Below are positions 50,806 to 59,361 of a stretch of 64,000 bases of DNA, one piece after another; position 1 is the stretch's first letter, and the number at the start of each line of letters is the position of its first letter. The notes under the pieces were generated by a model. The model worked only from the letters and a program-made list of their open reading frames with translations, did not search any database and was not told the origin of the DNA. The position numbers were made by a program, and so were the translations under genes. This stretch comes from Nocardioides sp. S-1144 (GTDB lineage: Bacteria > Actinomycetota > Actinomycetes > Propionibacteriales > Nocardioidaceae): positions 1,364,001 through 1,428,000 of the forward strand of contig NZ_CP040695.2 in the NCBI RefSeq assembly GCF_005954645.2, in the 5' to 3' direction.

Positions 50806-51912
50806 CTAGAGCGCGTCGGGTGCGTAGAGCGCGACCGCGAGGGCGTTGAGGACGTCGGCGGTGCGCGGACCGAAGCTGAGCACCTGGTCGTCGTCCATCG
50901 CGATGATCCGCTCGTGCTCGCCGGCCGGGGTGTTGGCGAGGGCGGGGAAGCGCTCGAGCAGCCCGTCGGCACCGCCGACCGAGTCGAGTCCCTTCGTCAT
51001 CATCAGCAGCACGTCGGGCGCCGCGTCGATCAGCGCCTCGTCGGTGACCGGCTTCATGCCGCTCCAGTCGATCTCCTCGGCCACGTCGTAGCCGCCGGCG
51101 GCGGAGATGAGCGAGTCGGCGCCGGAGCCCTCGCCGAACATGTAGTAGACGCCGGCCTGGCCGCGGACGTAGAGGAAGACGGTGCGCAGCTTGCCGGTGA
51201 CGTCCTGTGGCGCGACCTCGGCGATCGCGGCGGTGGTGTCGGCGGCCTCCTGCTCGAGCCGGTCGCCGAGCCGCCTGCCGGCCTCCGGGACGCCGAGGGA
51301 GTCGGCGACGAGCCGGGTGAGCGAGGCGATGTTGTCGAGGCCGCGGTGGGAGTCGGTGACCACGACCGGGATGCCGGCGTCCTCGAGCTGGAGGACGACG
51401 TCCCACGGGCCGAGCGAGGTGTCGGTGAGGACGACGGTCGGGTCGAGCGCCAGGATCGCCTCGGCGTTGAGCTCGTGCCCGTTCTGGGTGACCAGCGGGC
51501 GGTCGGCGATCTCGGGGAACTGCGCGGAGACGTCGCGGCCGACGACGTTGTCGCCGAGGCCGAGCTCGAAGACGGTGTGGGCCAGCGTGCCGTAGATGTC
51601 GAGCGCCAGGATCCGGCTGACGTCGTCCACGACGACCTCGTCGCCCTGCGCGTCGGTGACCGTCGCGGGAAGCCGCGGCGCGGGGGAGTCCTCGACCGGG
51701 TCGATGACCGGGTCCGGCAGGTCGACCTCGACGACGCCGTCCCACGCGCGCGGGTCCGCCAGCGGCGTCACCTCACCCAGCCTCGGGACGCTGGTCCCGG
51801 CCCCCCGGTCGTCGTCGCCGGCGGCGGGGTCGACGACCGGGCCGCAGCCGGCCAGGACGAGCAGGGCGGTCGCTGCGGTGGCGATCGGGAGGCGGAGCAT
51901 GCGCGACGTCAT
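50806..51912 (-). CDS. hmuT: Heme-binding lipoprotein
   Basis: A 368-residue substrate-binding lipoprotein of the helical-backbone metal/heme family. The signal MLRLPIATAATALLV ends in the lipobox LAG-C23. The fold shows DVSRILALDIYGTLAHTVFELG, then VVLTDTSLGPWDVVLQLEDAG, and later YVRGQAGVYYMFGEGSGADSLI. A histidine or tyrosine in these loops could ligate heme. VEVDLPDPVIDPVEDSPAP is a linker after the signal. It is the first gene of the operon, and its start lies just downstream of iron-box-like palindromes. Confidence 0.94.
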   Translation of the reverse strand: MTSRMLRLPIATAATALLVLAGCGPVVDPAAGDDDRGAGTSVPRLGEVTPLADPRAWDGVVEVDLPDPVIDPVEDSPAPRLPATVTDAQGDEVVVDDVSRILALDIYGTLAHTVFELGLGDNVVGRDVSAQFPEIADRPLVTQNGHELNAEAILALDPTVVLTDTSLGPWDVVLQLEDAGIPVVVTDSHRGLDNIASLTRLVADSLGVPEAGRRLGDRLEQEAADTTAAIAEVAPQDVTGKLRTVFLYVRGQAGVYYMFGEGSGADSLISAAGGYDVAEEIDWSGMKPVTDEALIDAAPDVLLMMTKGLDSVGGADGLLERFPALANTPAGEHERIIAMDDDQVLSFGPRTADVLNALAVALYAPDAL

Positions 51913-51923
51913 TTCTCGAGGAA

Positions 51924-51974
51924 GGGTTACCTAAGTGAGGCAAGGGTAACCTTAAAAAGGGTTGCCTTACCTAA
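51924..51974. promoter_or_regulatory. DtxR/IdeR-like iron boxes upstream of hmuT
   Basis: The spacer is strikingly A/T-rich for this genome. Two adjacent 19-bp stretches, 51936-51954 (TGAGGCAAGGGTAACCTTA) and 51956-51974 (minus strand TTAGGTAAGGCAACCCTTT), each match 14 of 19 positions of the iron-box consensus TTAGGTTAGGCTAACCTAA. A third partial copy overlaps at 51924-51942. The first covers a TAAGGT -10-like hexamer on the minus strand. Iron-dependent repression of the heme operon is inferred. Confidence 0.65.
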
Positions 51975-51992
51975 CTGGGTGCTCCGTGGACG

Positions 51993-52027
51993 AAAAAGTG
52001 GCCCGCCCCGGCCGGGGCCGGGGCGGG
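51993..52027 (-). terminator. Rho-independent terminator of the purine nucleoside phosphorylase gene
   Basis: CCCGCCCCGGCC (52002-52013) and GGCCGGGGCGGG (52016-52027) form a perfect 12-bp stem. On the minus strand it is followed by a run of five T (complement of 51993-51997). It lies 17 bp after the stop codon and is the clearest intrinsic terminator in the window. Confidence 0.85.
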
Positions 52028-52044
52028 TCGGGTCGTGGCGTGGG

Positions 52045-52863
52045 TCAGATGCGGGGGACGATCCGTCCGAGCAGGTCGCCCATGCGGGAGGCGGCGGCGC
52101 GGCCCGCCTCGAGGACCTCGGCGTGGTCGAGGGGCTCGCCGCTGATGCCGGCGGCCAGGTTGGTGACCAGGCTGATGCCGAGCACCTCCATGCCCGCCTC
52201 GCGGGCCGCGATCGCCTCGAGCGTGGTACTCATGCCGACCAGGTGGCCGCCCATGATGCCGGCCATCCTGACCTCGGCCGGCGTCTCGTAGTGCGGCCCG
52301 GGGAACTGGACGTAGACCCCCTCGTCGAGCGAGGGGTCGACGTCCTGGCACATGGCGCGCAGCCGGGGGGAGTACAGGTCGGTGAGGTCGACGAAGGTCG
52401 CGCCCTCCAGCGGCGAGCGGCCGGTGAGGTTGATGTGGTCGCTGATGAGCACCGGCGTGCCCGGCGTCCAGCTCTCCTTGAGGCCACCGCAGCCGTTGGT
52501 CAGCACGATCGCGCGGCAGCCGGCGGCGGCCGCGGTCCGGACGCCGTGCACGACCGCGGCGACGCCCTTGCCCTCGTAGTAGTGGGTGCGGCTGAGGAAG
52601 ACCAGCAGGTTGGTGTCGCCGGAGCGCACCGAGCGGATCTTGCCGCTGTGCCCGGCCACGGCGGCCGCGGAGAAGCCGGGCAGGTCGGTCGTGTCGATCT
52701 CCGCGGTCGCCTCGCCGAGCGCGTCGACCGCCGGCAGCCAGCCGCTCCCGAGGACGAGCGCGACGTCGTGGCTCTCGACGCCGGTCAGCTCGGCGAGCCG
52801 GGCGGCGGCGGCGCGGGCGAGGTCGGCGGGACTGGGCGTGGTGGCGGCGTTCGTGTCGGTCAC
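52045..52863 (-). CDS. Purine-nucleoside phosphorylase
   Basis: A 272-residue trimeric-type PNP (PunA/DeoD of mycobacteria) that cleaves (deoxy)inosine and (deoxy)guanosine with phosphate. The phosphate site is LVLGSGWLP (38-46) with FLSRTHYYEG. The base site has LTNGCGGLKESWTPG, FPGPHYETPAEVRM and VGMSTTLEAIAAREAGMEV; SLVTNLAAGI closes it. The GTG start at 52863 has a TAGAGT hexamer 7 nt upstream, so it is probably leaderless. It completes the nucleoside pathway of cdd, deoA and add encoded 20 kb away and generates (deoxy)ribose-1-phosphate. Confidence 0.95.
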   Translation of the reverse strand: MTDTNAATTPSPADLARAAAARLAELTGVESHDVALVLGSGWLPAVDALGEATAEIDTTDLPGFSAAAVAGHSGKIRSVRSGDTNLLVFLSRTHYYEGKGVAAVVHGVRTAAAAGCRAIVLTNGCGGLKESWTPGTPVLISDHINLTGRSPLEGATFVDLTDLYSPRLRAMCQDVDPSLDEGVYVQFPGPHYETPAEVRMAGIMGGHLVGMSTTLEAIAAREAGMEVLGISLVTNLAAGISGEPLDHAEVLEAGRAAASRMGDLLGRIVPRI

Positions 52864-52876
52864 GGGCGCGACTCTA
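52864..52876 (-). promoter_or_regulatory. Putative leaderless promoter -10 of the PNP gene
   Basis: Minus-strand TAGAGT (52876-52871) stands 7 nt before the GTG at 52863. The same hexamer precedes sdhC. Confidence 0.45.
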
Positions 52877-52966
52877 GTGCGGCGCCCGCACCCGATGCCG
52901 CACCCGATCCCGCACCCGATCCCGGGCCCGCGTTTTCCTGCGGCCCGGGCCGGGCAGGGTGCGGAG

Positions 52967-54595
52967 GTGGACCCCGAGACGACCTACGCCGAGCTCACCT
53001 CGGGCGACGCCGGGGTCGTCGAGCAGGTGGGCGCCGACGCCCAGGACCTGTCGCGCTCGGTGGACGCCGACGCCCGCGCGATCGTCGACGCCGTCTCGCG
53101 CCCGGTCTGGGCGGGCGCCGCCGCCAAGGACTCCTTCGAGACCGAGGGCCTGGTGGCCTACCTCGCCGCCGCGATGGCGGCCTTCCGTCTCTACCGGGCC
53201 GGTGAGGTGCTCGAGGTGGTCGCCGCCGACTACCGCGCGACGTGCCGCTCGGCCGACCACGCGATCGGGATCTGGCGGGGGCGGCCCGGGGGACCGGGTG
53301 CCGTGCTCACCGACCCGCTCTACGAGGCCGTCGTCCTGGGGGCGCTGCGGGTGGCCGAGTCCTACTGGGAGACGTCGCTCCTCGCCGGGACGGCGGCCCT
53401 GGAGACGGTCGAGGCGGAGATCGAGGAGTGGGTGGCGCGCGGCGCCGTCCTCGACTACGTGTTCTACGTCGACAACGACGCCCTCCCGGGCCCGCGCATC
53501 CCCGACTCCGGGATCAACGGGGTGCCGGGCGGGTGGACCCAGCAGGGTCTGGCCTACGACCCCGGCACCGACCGCTACTACGTCTCGTCCTACGACGAGG
53601 ACGGCGGGGCCCAGGTCACCACGATCGACGCCGGCACGGGTGCGCCCGGCGCGTCGGTCCCGCTCGCCGGTCCGGGCGGGTCGGCGCCGCCGAACCACGT
53701 GGGCGGGATCGTCGTGCAGGGCGACCAGGTGCTGGTGACCTCGACCGAGGGTGACCACAGCTACGTCTACGTCTACGACCGCGCCGCGTTCGAGGCCGGC
53801 GACGGGCAGCCCGTGAACGCCCTGGACCGGATCGAGGCGCCCGCGTCGTCGTACGCCACGATCGGCCCGGACGGCTCGCTGTACCTCGGCGACTGGGACG
53901 GCAACGAGCTCCACCAGGTCGCGCTGGTCAACGGCGAGTACCAGACCGTCGAGTCGTGGAACACGCCCGCGGGCTCGAACGGCGTCGTGGTGCAGCCCGG
54001 CGGGGTCTTCACCTTCGGGGTCCAGACGGGTCGCGACGAGCGCGGCCAGCTCGTCACCGTCGACTCCGGGGGCGACGGCGGGAACAGCCCGGCGGACCTC
54101 GACGGCGCCACGACGATCGACGTCGGCAACATGGTCCAGAACCTCGTGGTCGTCGACGGACGGGTCGTCAGCATCACCGAGGCCGGGGCGACGCAGTACG
54201 GGCCCGGAGACCCGGGCTCCACCAACCCCGGCGCGCTGTGGGGGCAGACGCACCTCAGCGAGCTCGTCAACGGCGGCGCCGGCTACGACGTCGAGCCCCG
54301 CACCTTGACCGAGGCCGCGCAGGCGCTCTCCGCGGCCCAGGCGGGGATCTCCGACGAGGTCGGCCGGATCGCGGGCCTGCACCTGCCGAGCGCCGTCCTC
54401 GGTGACGTCCCGGGCGCCCCCTCCTTCGCCAGCGGGGCGACGGCCTACCTCGACCTGACCTCGTCGCGGCTGCTCACCTCCGCCGACTCGATCGACGTGT
54501 CGGTCACGGGGCTGCTCGCCGCCCGGACGCTCTACGAGGAGACCGACACCGCCGCCGCCGCGGAGGCCCTGACCATCGTCGAGCGGATGGTCTGA
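52967..54595 (+). CDS. Protein with WXG-like N-terminus, beta-propeller-like middle and EspC-like C-terminus
   Basis: I do not recognise this 542-residue protein as a named family. Residues 1-130 are helical with a W48-A-G50 turn (RPVWAGAAAKDSF), like WXG100/ESAT-6 proteins. Residues about 170-430 form repeated strand units such as GGWTQQGLAYDPGTDRYYVSSY, YATIGPDGSLYLGDWDGNELH and GVVVQPGGVFTFGVQTG, which look like propeller blades. Residues about 440-542 are helical, with ALSAAQAGISDEVGRIAGL and TGLLAARTLYEETDTAAAAEAL; Y523-x3-D527 fits the type VII secretion motif YxxxD/E. No signal peptide is present. GTG 52967 follows a weak AGGG site. Confidence 0.65.
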   Translation: MDPETTYAELTSGDAGVVEQVGADAQDLSRSVDADARAIVDAVSRPVWAGAAAKDSFETEGLVAYLAAAMAAFRLYRAGEVLEVVAADYRATCRSADHAIGIWRGRPGGPGAVLTDPLYEAVVLGALRVAESYWETSLLAGTAALETVEAEIEEWVARGAVLDYVFYVDNDALPGPRIPDSGINGVPGGWTQQGLAYDPGTDRYYVSSYDEDGGAQVTTIDAGTGAPGASVPLAGPGGSAPPNHVGGIVVQGDQVLVTSTEGDHSYVYVYDRAAFEAGDGQPVNALDRIEAPASSYATIGPDGSLYLGDWDGNELHQVALVNGEYQTVESWNTPAGSNGVVVQPGGVFTFGVQTGRDERGQLVTVDSGGDGGNSPADLDGATTIDVGNMVQNLVVVDGRVVSITEAGATQYGPGDPGSTNPGALWGQTHLSELVNGGAGYDVEPRTLTEAAQALSAAQAGISDEVGRIAGLHLPSAVLGDVPGAPSFASGATAYLDLTSSRLLTSADSIDVSVTGLLAARTLYEETDTAAAAEALTIVERMV

Positions 54596-54612
54596 CCCCC
54601 GCGTCCGGGCCC

Positions 54613-55110
54613 TCAGCGCAGGGCGAGGCACCCCGACGTCGGCGAGTCGAACGGGAGGCCGGCGTCTGAGGCGATCTGGCGGTCGAGGTTGGCCGCGACG
54701 TCCTCGGGCCAGGGCGCGGTCTTGCGGGTCTCCATCTCGATGTGGAGGAAGACCTCCTCCATCACGTAGCTGACCCGCTGGTGGGTGTCGTCGAGCAGGT
54801 ACACCAGCACGTGCGCCGCCCGCTCGGACCGCCCGAGCAGCCGCACCCGCGCCGACATCGTGTCGCCGGTGCGCAGCTCGGCGAGGTAGGTGCAGTGGTG
54901 CTCGGCCGAGAAGCACGCGTGACCGGCCGTGATCGGCCACGTCTGGGGGATGCCGAGCGACACGAGCGACTCGTCGAGGCCCTCGCTGGCGATCCCGATG
55001 TAGTGACGGACGTTGAGGTGGCCGTTGATGTCCTCGAACGGCATCGGCACGGGCTGCACGGCGTAGGCCGGCAGGGCCGAGAGCTGCTCGTAGGTCGGTT
55101 GGGTGCTCAT
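54613..55110 (-). CDS. Hotdog-fold acyl-CoA thioesterase
   Basis: A 165-residue single hotdog domain of the 4HBT/YbgC-like type. PFEDINGHLNVRHYIGIASEG (about residues 24-44) contains the D-x-N-G-H-x-N pattern at the active site. HHCTYLAELRTGDTMSARVRLLG is the long central strand pair. Such enzymes hydrolyse acyl-CoA; the chain preferred here is unknown. It converges on the WXG-like gene (17 bp between stops). The gamma-glutamylcyclotransferase-like gene lies 91 bp upstream on the same strand, with nothing clear in the gap. Confidence 0.85.
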   Translation of the reverse strand: MSTQPTYEQLSALPAYAVQPVPMPFEDINGHLNVRHYIGIASEGLDESLVSLGIPQTWPITAGHACFSAEHHCTYLAELRTGDTMSARVRLLGRSERAAHVLVYLLDDTHQRVSYVMEEVFLHIEMETRKTAPWPEDVAANLDRQIASDAGLPFDSPTSGCLALR

Positions 55111-55201
55111 CGGCCGGACACTACTGCGTGCCGCGCCCAGGGGCACCTGCTGCGGCACCCGCTGCCGGAGCCCGCTGCCGGAGCCCGGGGCGGGTGCGTC
55201 C

Positions 55202-55654
55202 CTACAGCCCGGTCGACCGGCAGGGGCGCCGGCGCAGGGCGCCCACGTAGTCGGCGGGGGCGTCGGCCGCCTCGGCGGCGTCGGCGAGGACCCCCAGGGT
55301 GACCGCGGAGGGCAGGCCGCCCTCGTAGGCGTCGAGGACGTAGGTCCAGACGACGAGCTCACCGGTCATCGTCGCGACCCGCACCTTGGTCTTGCGGTAG
55401 AGACCGGAGTCGGCCTGCTCCCAGCCGTCGAGGGCGTCCTCGTCGGTCGGGACGACGTCGTACACGGCGACGAAGACCTGCTCGAAGGGATCCTGCACCA
55501 GGGTCGGGAGGGCGCCGTCCCACCCGTGCTCCTCGCCGCCGAAGGTCAGCCGCCAGCCCGTCAGCCAGCCGGTCGTCTGGAGCGGCGAGTGCGGGCAGCG
55601 CTCGCTCATCCGGGCGGGGTCGAGGTTGCTCCCGTAGGCGGCGTAGAGCGTCAT
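55202..55654 (-). CDS. Gamma-glutamylcyclotransferase-like protein
   Basis: A 150-residue AIG2/GGCT-fold protein. YAAYGSNLDPARM (residues 4-16) is the diagnostic phosphate-like substrate loop. WRLTFGGEEHGWDGALPTLV and VVPTDEDALDGWEQADSGLYRK follow; the glutamate in DGWEQAD is the likely general acid/base. Family enzymes convert gamma-glutamyl amines or dipeptides to 5-oxoproline. In an organism that uses mycothiol rather than glutathione the true substrate is unclear. A gene of this type (Rv3304) lies next to lpdA in M. tuberculosis, and here too it adjoins the lpd pair. Confidence 0.82.
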   Translation of the reverse strand: MTLYAAYGSNLDPARMSERCPHSPLQTTGWLTGWRLTFGGEEHGWDGALPTLVQDPFEQVFVAVYDVVPTDEDALDGWEQADSGLYRKTKVRVATMTGELVVWTYVLDAYEGGLPSAVTLGVLADAAEAADAPADYVGALRRRPCRSTGL

Positions 55655-55756
55655 CGGCGGGCCTGGGGCGGTGCGGGCGCGGCGAGCGGCGTCAGGGGGG
55701 CGAGCATCACGGAGAGCACAGTAATGCCCGAGGCGGAGGCGTCCCGCCACGCGGAC

Positions 55757-55768
55757 TAGGCTGCACTC
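55757..55768 (+). promoter_or_regulatory. Putative leaderless promoter -10 of lpd
   Basis: TAGGCT (55757-55762) is followed by 6 nt and the GTG at 55769; no ribosome binding site is seen. Confidence 0.45.
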
Positions 55769-57166
55769 GTGAGCCACTTCGATGTCCTCGTCCTCGGTGC
55801 CGGCCCCGGTGGGTACGTCGCCGCGATCCGCGCAGCCCAGCTCGGCAAGTCCGTTGCCGTGGTGGAGGAGAAGTACTGGGGCGGTGTCTGCCTCAACGTC
55901 GGCTGCATCCCCTCCAAGGCGCTGCTCAAGAACGCCGAGCTGTCGCACGTCCTGACGCACGAGAAGGCGAAGTTCGGCATCGAGGGCGACGCCACGATGT
56001 CGTTCGGCCCGACCCACAAGCGCAGCCGCCAGGTCTCCGCGGGCATCGTCAAGGGCGTCCACTTCCTCATGAAGAAGAACAAGATCACCGAGATCGACGG
56101 CTGGGGCACCCTCACCGGCCCGACCTCGGTCGACGTCAAGGGCAAGGACGGCGAGACCACCAGCCACACCTGCGACGACCTGATCATCGCCTCGGGCGCG
56201 AAGGTGCGCCTGGTCCCCGGCGTCACCCTCAGCGACAACGTGGTGACCTACGAGGAGCAGATCCTCGACGAGAACCTCCCCGGCTCGATCATCATCGGCG
56301 GCTCCGGCGCGATCGGTGTGGAGTTCGCCTACGTCATGAAGAACTTCGGCGTCGACGTCACCATCGTCGAGTTCGTCGACCGGATGGTCCCCACCGAGGA
56401 CGCCGACGTGTCCAAGGAGCTCGCCAAGCACTACAAGAAGCTCGGCGTGAAGGTGCTCACCTCGACCGCCGTCAAGGGCGTCGAGGACACCGGCTCCGGC
56501 GTCCGGGTCACCGTCGCCCCCGCCGGCGGTGGCGACGAGCAGGTGCTCGAGGCCGACAAGTTCCTCGCCGCGTTCGGGTTCGCGCCGCGGGTCGACGGCT
56601 ACGGGCTCGAGGCCGCCGGCGTGCAGGTCACCGAGCGTGGCGCGATCGAGGTCGACGGCCGCGGCCGCACCAACGTCGAGCACGTCTACGCCATCGGCGA
56701 CGTCACCGGCAAGATGATGCTCGCCCACGCCGCCGAGGCGATGGGCATCGTCGCGGCCGAGACCATCGCCGGCGCCGAGACCATGGAGATCGACTTCGAC
56801 ATGATCCCGCGCGCCACCTACTGCCAGCCGCAGATCGGCTCCTTCGGCTACTCCGAGCAGCAGGCCAAGGACAAGGGCTACGACGTCAAGACCGCGACGT
56901 TCCCGTTCTCGGCCAACGGCAAGGCCCAGGGTCTCGGCGACACCGCCGGTTTCGTGAAGATCGTCGCGGACGCCGAGCACAACGAGATCATCGGCGCCCA
57001 CCTCATCGGCCCCGACGTCACCGAGCTGCTGCCCGTGCTGACCCTGGCCCAGCGGTGGGACCTCACCGCCGACGAGGTCGCCCGCAACGTCTTCGCCCAC
57101 CCGACCCTCGGCGAGTCCGTGAAGGAAGCCGTGCACGGCATCGCCGGCCACATGATCAACTTCTAG
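55769..57166 (+). CDS. lpd: Dihydrolipoyl dehydrogenase
   Basis: A 465-residue flavoprotein, the E3 of pyruvate and 2-oxoglutarate dehydrogenase complexes; it reoxidises dihydrolipoamide with NAD+. The FAD motif is [17 protein letters not shown]. The redox disulfide is C41-LNVG-C46-IPSK. The NAD motif is [21 protein letters not shown]. The C-terminal His-Glu dyad is in FAHPTLGE. All catalytic residues are present, so this is the active E3, in contrast to the neighbour at 57268. The GTG at 55769 is supported by the TAGGCT hexamer. A hairpin overlaps its stop codon. Confidence 0.96.
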   Translation: MSHFDVLVLGAGPGGYVAAIRAAQLGKSVAVVEEKYWGGVCLNVGCIPSKALLKNAELSHVLTHEKAKFGIEGDATMSFGPTHKRSRQVSAGIVKGVHFLMKKNKITEIDGWGTLTGPTSVDVKGKDGETTSHTCDDLIIASGAKVRLVPGVTLSDNVVTYEEQILDENLPGSIIIGGSGAIGVEFAYVMKNFGVDVTIVEFVDRMVPTEDADVSKELAKHYKKLGVKVLTSTAVKGVEDTGSGVRVTVAPAGGGDEQVLEADKFLAAFGFAPRVDGYGLEAAGVQVTERGAIEVDGRGRTNVEHVYAIGDVTGKMMLAHAAEAMGIVAAETIAGAETMEIDFDMIPRATYCQPQIGSFGYSEQQAKDKGYDVKTATFPFSANGKAQGLGDTAGFVKIVADAEHNEIIGAHLIGPDVTELLPVLTLAQRWDLTADEVARNVFAHPTLGESVKEAVHGIAGHMINF

Positions 57167-57185
57167 TCCGGTCGCGGACCGGACT
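57165..57185 (+). terminator. Hairpin terminator at the end of lpd
   Basis: AGTCCGGTC (57165-57173) pairs perfectly with GACCGGACT (57177-57185) across a 3-nt loop. It starts inside the TAG stop codon of lpd. No T-tract follows. Confidence 0.6.
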
Positions 57186-57255
57186 GCTCCGTGCGCCTTG
57201 TGGTCGACGGGCACGTCGGGCCACCCAGGCTGTCCGGGCCCGGCCCGGTGCTCGA

Positions 57256-57267
57256 TAGCCTGGGGTC
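57256..57267 (+). promoter_or_regulatory. Putative leaderless promoter -10 of lpdA
   Basis: TAGCCT (57256-57261) lies 6 nt before the ATG at 57268. Confidence 0.4.
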
Positions 57268-58650
57268 ATGAGCACTGACCGCGTTGTCATCCTCGGCGGC
57301 GGGCCCGGTGGCTACGAGGCCGCCCTCGTCGCCGCCCAGCTCGGCGCCGACGTCACCGTCGTCGACTCCGACGGCATCGGCGGCTCGGCGGTCCTCACCG
57401 ACTGCGTGCCCAGCAAGACCCTCATCGCCACCGCCGAGGTGATGACGCAGGTCGCCGCCGCGGCCGAGCTCGGCATCGACTTCCACGACTCCGAGGGCGA
57501 CGCCGCGACCACGATCCGGGTCGACCTCGCGCGGGTCAACGCGCGGGTCAAGCAGCTCGCCACCGACCAGTCCGAGGACATCGCGCGCCGCCTCGACAAG
57601 GAGGGCGTCACCGTCGTCCGGGGCCGCGGCCGGCTCGCCGGGCCGGGCCGGGTCGTCGTCGGCGACACCACGTACGACGCCGACGCCATCCTGGTCGCCA
57701 CCGGCGCCGCACCGCGCACCCTGCCGAGCGCCCAGCCCGACGGCGAGCGGATCCTCACCTGGGAGCAGGTCTACGACCTCACCGAGGTGCCGACCGAGCT
57801 CGTCGTCGTCGGCTCCGGGGTCACCGGCGCCGAGTTCGCCAGCGCCTACCTCGCGCTCGGCATCCCGGTCACGCTCGTCTCCAGCCGCGACCGCGTGCTC
57901 CCGGGCGAGGACGCCGACGCCTCGCTCGTGCTCGAGGAGGTCTCCACACGCCGCGGCATGACGGTGCTGTCGAAGTCGCGGATGGAGTCGGTCACCCGTG
58001 ACGGCGACGTCGTCACGGTCCGTCTCACCGACGGCCGGGAGGTGCGGGCCAGCCACTGCATCCTGGCCCTCGGCTCGGTGCCGAACACCCGCGACCTCGG
58101 CCTCGAGGAGGCCGGCGTCGTGCTCGACGACGGCGGTTTCGTCAAGGTCGACCGGGTCTCGCGCACCGCCGCGCGCGGCGTGTACGCCGCCGGCGACTGC
58201 ACCGGCGTCCTGATGCTGGCCAGCGTCGCCGCCATGCAGGGCCGGATCGCGATGTGGCACCTGCTCGGCGACACCGTGCACCCGCTCGACCTCAAGAAGG
58301 TCTCCTCCAACGTCTTCACCGCGCCCGAGATCGCCACCGTGGGCTGGTCGCAGCAGGCCGTCGACGCCGGCGAGATCCAGGCCGAGTCGGTGATGCTGCC
58401 GCTGGCCGGCAACCCGCGCGCCAAGATGCAGGGCGTCCGCGACGGGTTCGTGAAGCTCTTCTGCCGCCCGGGCACCGGCATCGTCGTCGGGGGAGTGGTG
58501 GTCGGGCCGCGAGCCAGCGAGCTCATCCACGCGGTCGCGGTCGCCGTCGGCGAGTCGCTCACCGCCGACCAGCTGGCCCAGGTCTTCACCGTCTACCCGT
58601 CGAACAGCGGGTCGATCGCCGAGGCCGCGCGCCGCCTGCACCACGTGTAG
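57268..58650 (+). CDS. lpdA: NAD(P)H-quinone dehydrogenase (LpdA type)
   Basis: A 460-residue flavoprotein of the disulfide-reductase fold that cannot act as lipoamide dehydrogenase. The first redox cysteine is alanine (A41 in GGSAVLTDC), with only C46 kept. This matches M. tuberculosis LpdA (Rv3303c), an NAD(P)H-dependent quinone reductase. Shared blocks include LPSAQPDGERILTWEQVYDL, VGSGVTGAEFASAYLALG and VPNTRDLGLEEAG. FAD is bound by ILGGGPGGYEAALVAAQ. The active-site His-Glu end is replaced by YPSNSGSIAEAARR. It likely links NAD(P)H to menaquinone or protects against quinones. Confidence 0.93.
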   Translation: MSTDRVVILGGGPGGYEAALVAAQLGADVTVVDSDGIGGSAVLTDCVPSKTLIATAEVMTQVAAAAELGIDFHDSEGDAATTIRVDLARVNARVKQLATDQSEDIARRLDKEGVTVVRGRGRLAGPGRVVVGDTTYDADAILVATGAAPRTLPSAQPDGERILTWEQVYDLTEVPTELVVVGSGVTGAEFASAYLALGIPVTLVSSRDRVLPGEDADASLVLEEVSTRRGMTVLSKSRMESVTRDGDVVTVRLTDGREVRASHCILALGSVPNTRDLGLEEAGVVLDDGGFVKVDRVSRTAARGVYAAGDCTGVLMLASVAAMQGRIAMWHLLGDTVHPLDLKKVSSNVFTAPEIATVGWSQQAVDAGEIQAESVMLPLAGNPRAKMQGVRDGFVKLFCRPGTGIVVGGVVVGPRASELIHAVAVAVGESLTADQLAQVFTVYPSNSGSIAEAARRLHHV

Positions 58651-58675
58651 CACCGCTCACCGGACCGCGGGAGGC

Positions 58676-59308
58676 TCACGGCAGCGCTCGGAGCAGCTCC
58701 CGCATCCGGGTGATCTCGGCGCTCTGGCCGGCGATCACGTCGCTGGCCATCTCGGTGGCCCGGAGGTCCTCGCCCTCGACGACCTGCTGCTCGGCCATGC
58801 CCACGGCGCCCTGGTGGTGCTGGATCATGTCCTCGAGGAAGCGGCGGTCGAACGCCGTCCCGTCGGTCGCCGCGAGCGCGTCGACCTGGGCGGTGGTGAG
58901 CATGCCGGGCATGCCGACCTCGGTCATGGCGGCCACGCCCTCGACGGTGGGCTCCGGCAGGTCGTGGTCGACCAGCCAGGCCGCCATCACCAGGACCTCG
59001 CGGCCCTGCCCGGCGTCGATGCCGGCGGCGAGCCGGCGCACCCGTGGGTCGACGGCGCGCTCCGCGGCGAGCTCGGTGAGGTCGATGGCCTGGCTGTGGT
59101 GGGCCACCATCATCGTCAGGTAGGTCGCGTCGGCGGCGTTCCAGTCGGCCGACGCGGGTGGCTCGGGGACGGCGTCCATCGCGTGCCCGTCACCGGCGTG
59201 GGTGTGGACAGCGGAGGGCGGGTCCGTCGTAGGCTGCTCGCCAGCACAGCCCGCGACGAGCACGAGGCAGAGCGCCGTACCAACGGCGAGTGCGCGACTC
59301 GGGTCCAT
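58676..59308 (-). CDS. DUF305 lipoprotein
   Basis: A 210-residue exported protein. The signal RALAVGTALCLVLVAG ends in lipobox VAG-C21. The DUF305 four-helix bundle has paired histidine motifs MMVAHHSQAIDLTELA (H70, H71) and MIQHHQGAVGMAEQQ (H164, H165), with Met-rich surroundings (MTEVGMPGM, MVA). Family members are ferritin-like and often linked to copper handling; the ligand here is not shown. TAAGGT lies 7 nt before ATG 59308, favouring this start. It diverges from the LVIVD-repeat gene. Confidence 0.88.
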   Translation of the reverse strand: MDPSRALAVGTALCLVLVAGCAGEQPTTDPPSAVHTHAGDGHAMDAVPEPPASADWNAADATYLTMMVAHHSQAIDLTELAAERAVDPRVRRLAAGIDAGQGREVLVMAAWLVDHDLPEPTVEGVAAMTEVGMPGMLTTAQVDALAATDGTAFDRRFLEDMIQHHQGAVGMAEQQVVEGEDLRATEMASDVIAGQSAEITRMRELLRALP

Positions 59309-59321
59309 GCCCAGCACCTTA
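59309..59321 (-). promoter_or_regulatory. Putative leaderless promoter -10 of the DUF305 gene
   Basis: Minus-strand TAAGGT (59321-59316) stands 7 nt before the ATG at 59308. Confidence 0.4.
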
Positions 59322-59361
59322 GAACGGTGTGGGTGAGCGCCCCTCAGGCAGGAGAATCTCG

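Noticed and set aside
53000..54940. Long open frame antisense to the WXG-like gene
   Set aside because: It is rich in Arg, Val, Gly and Asp without motifs and mirrors the codon bias of the plus-strand gene.
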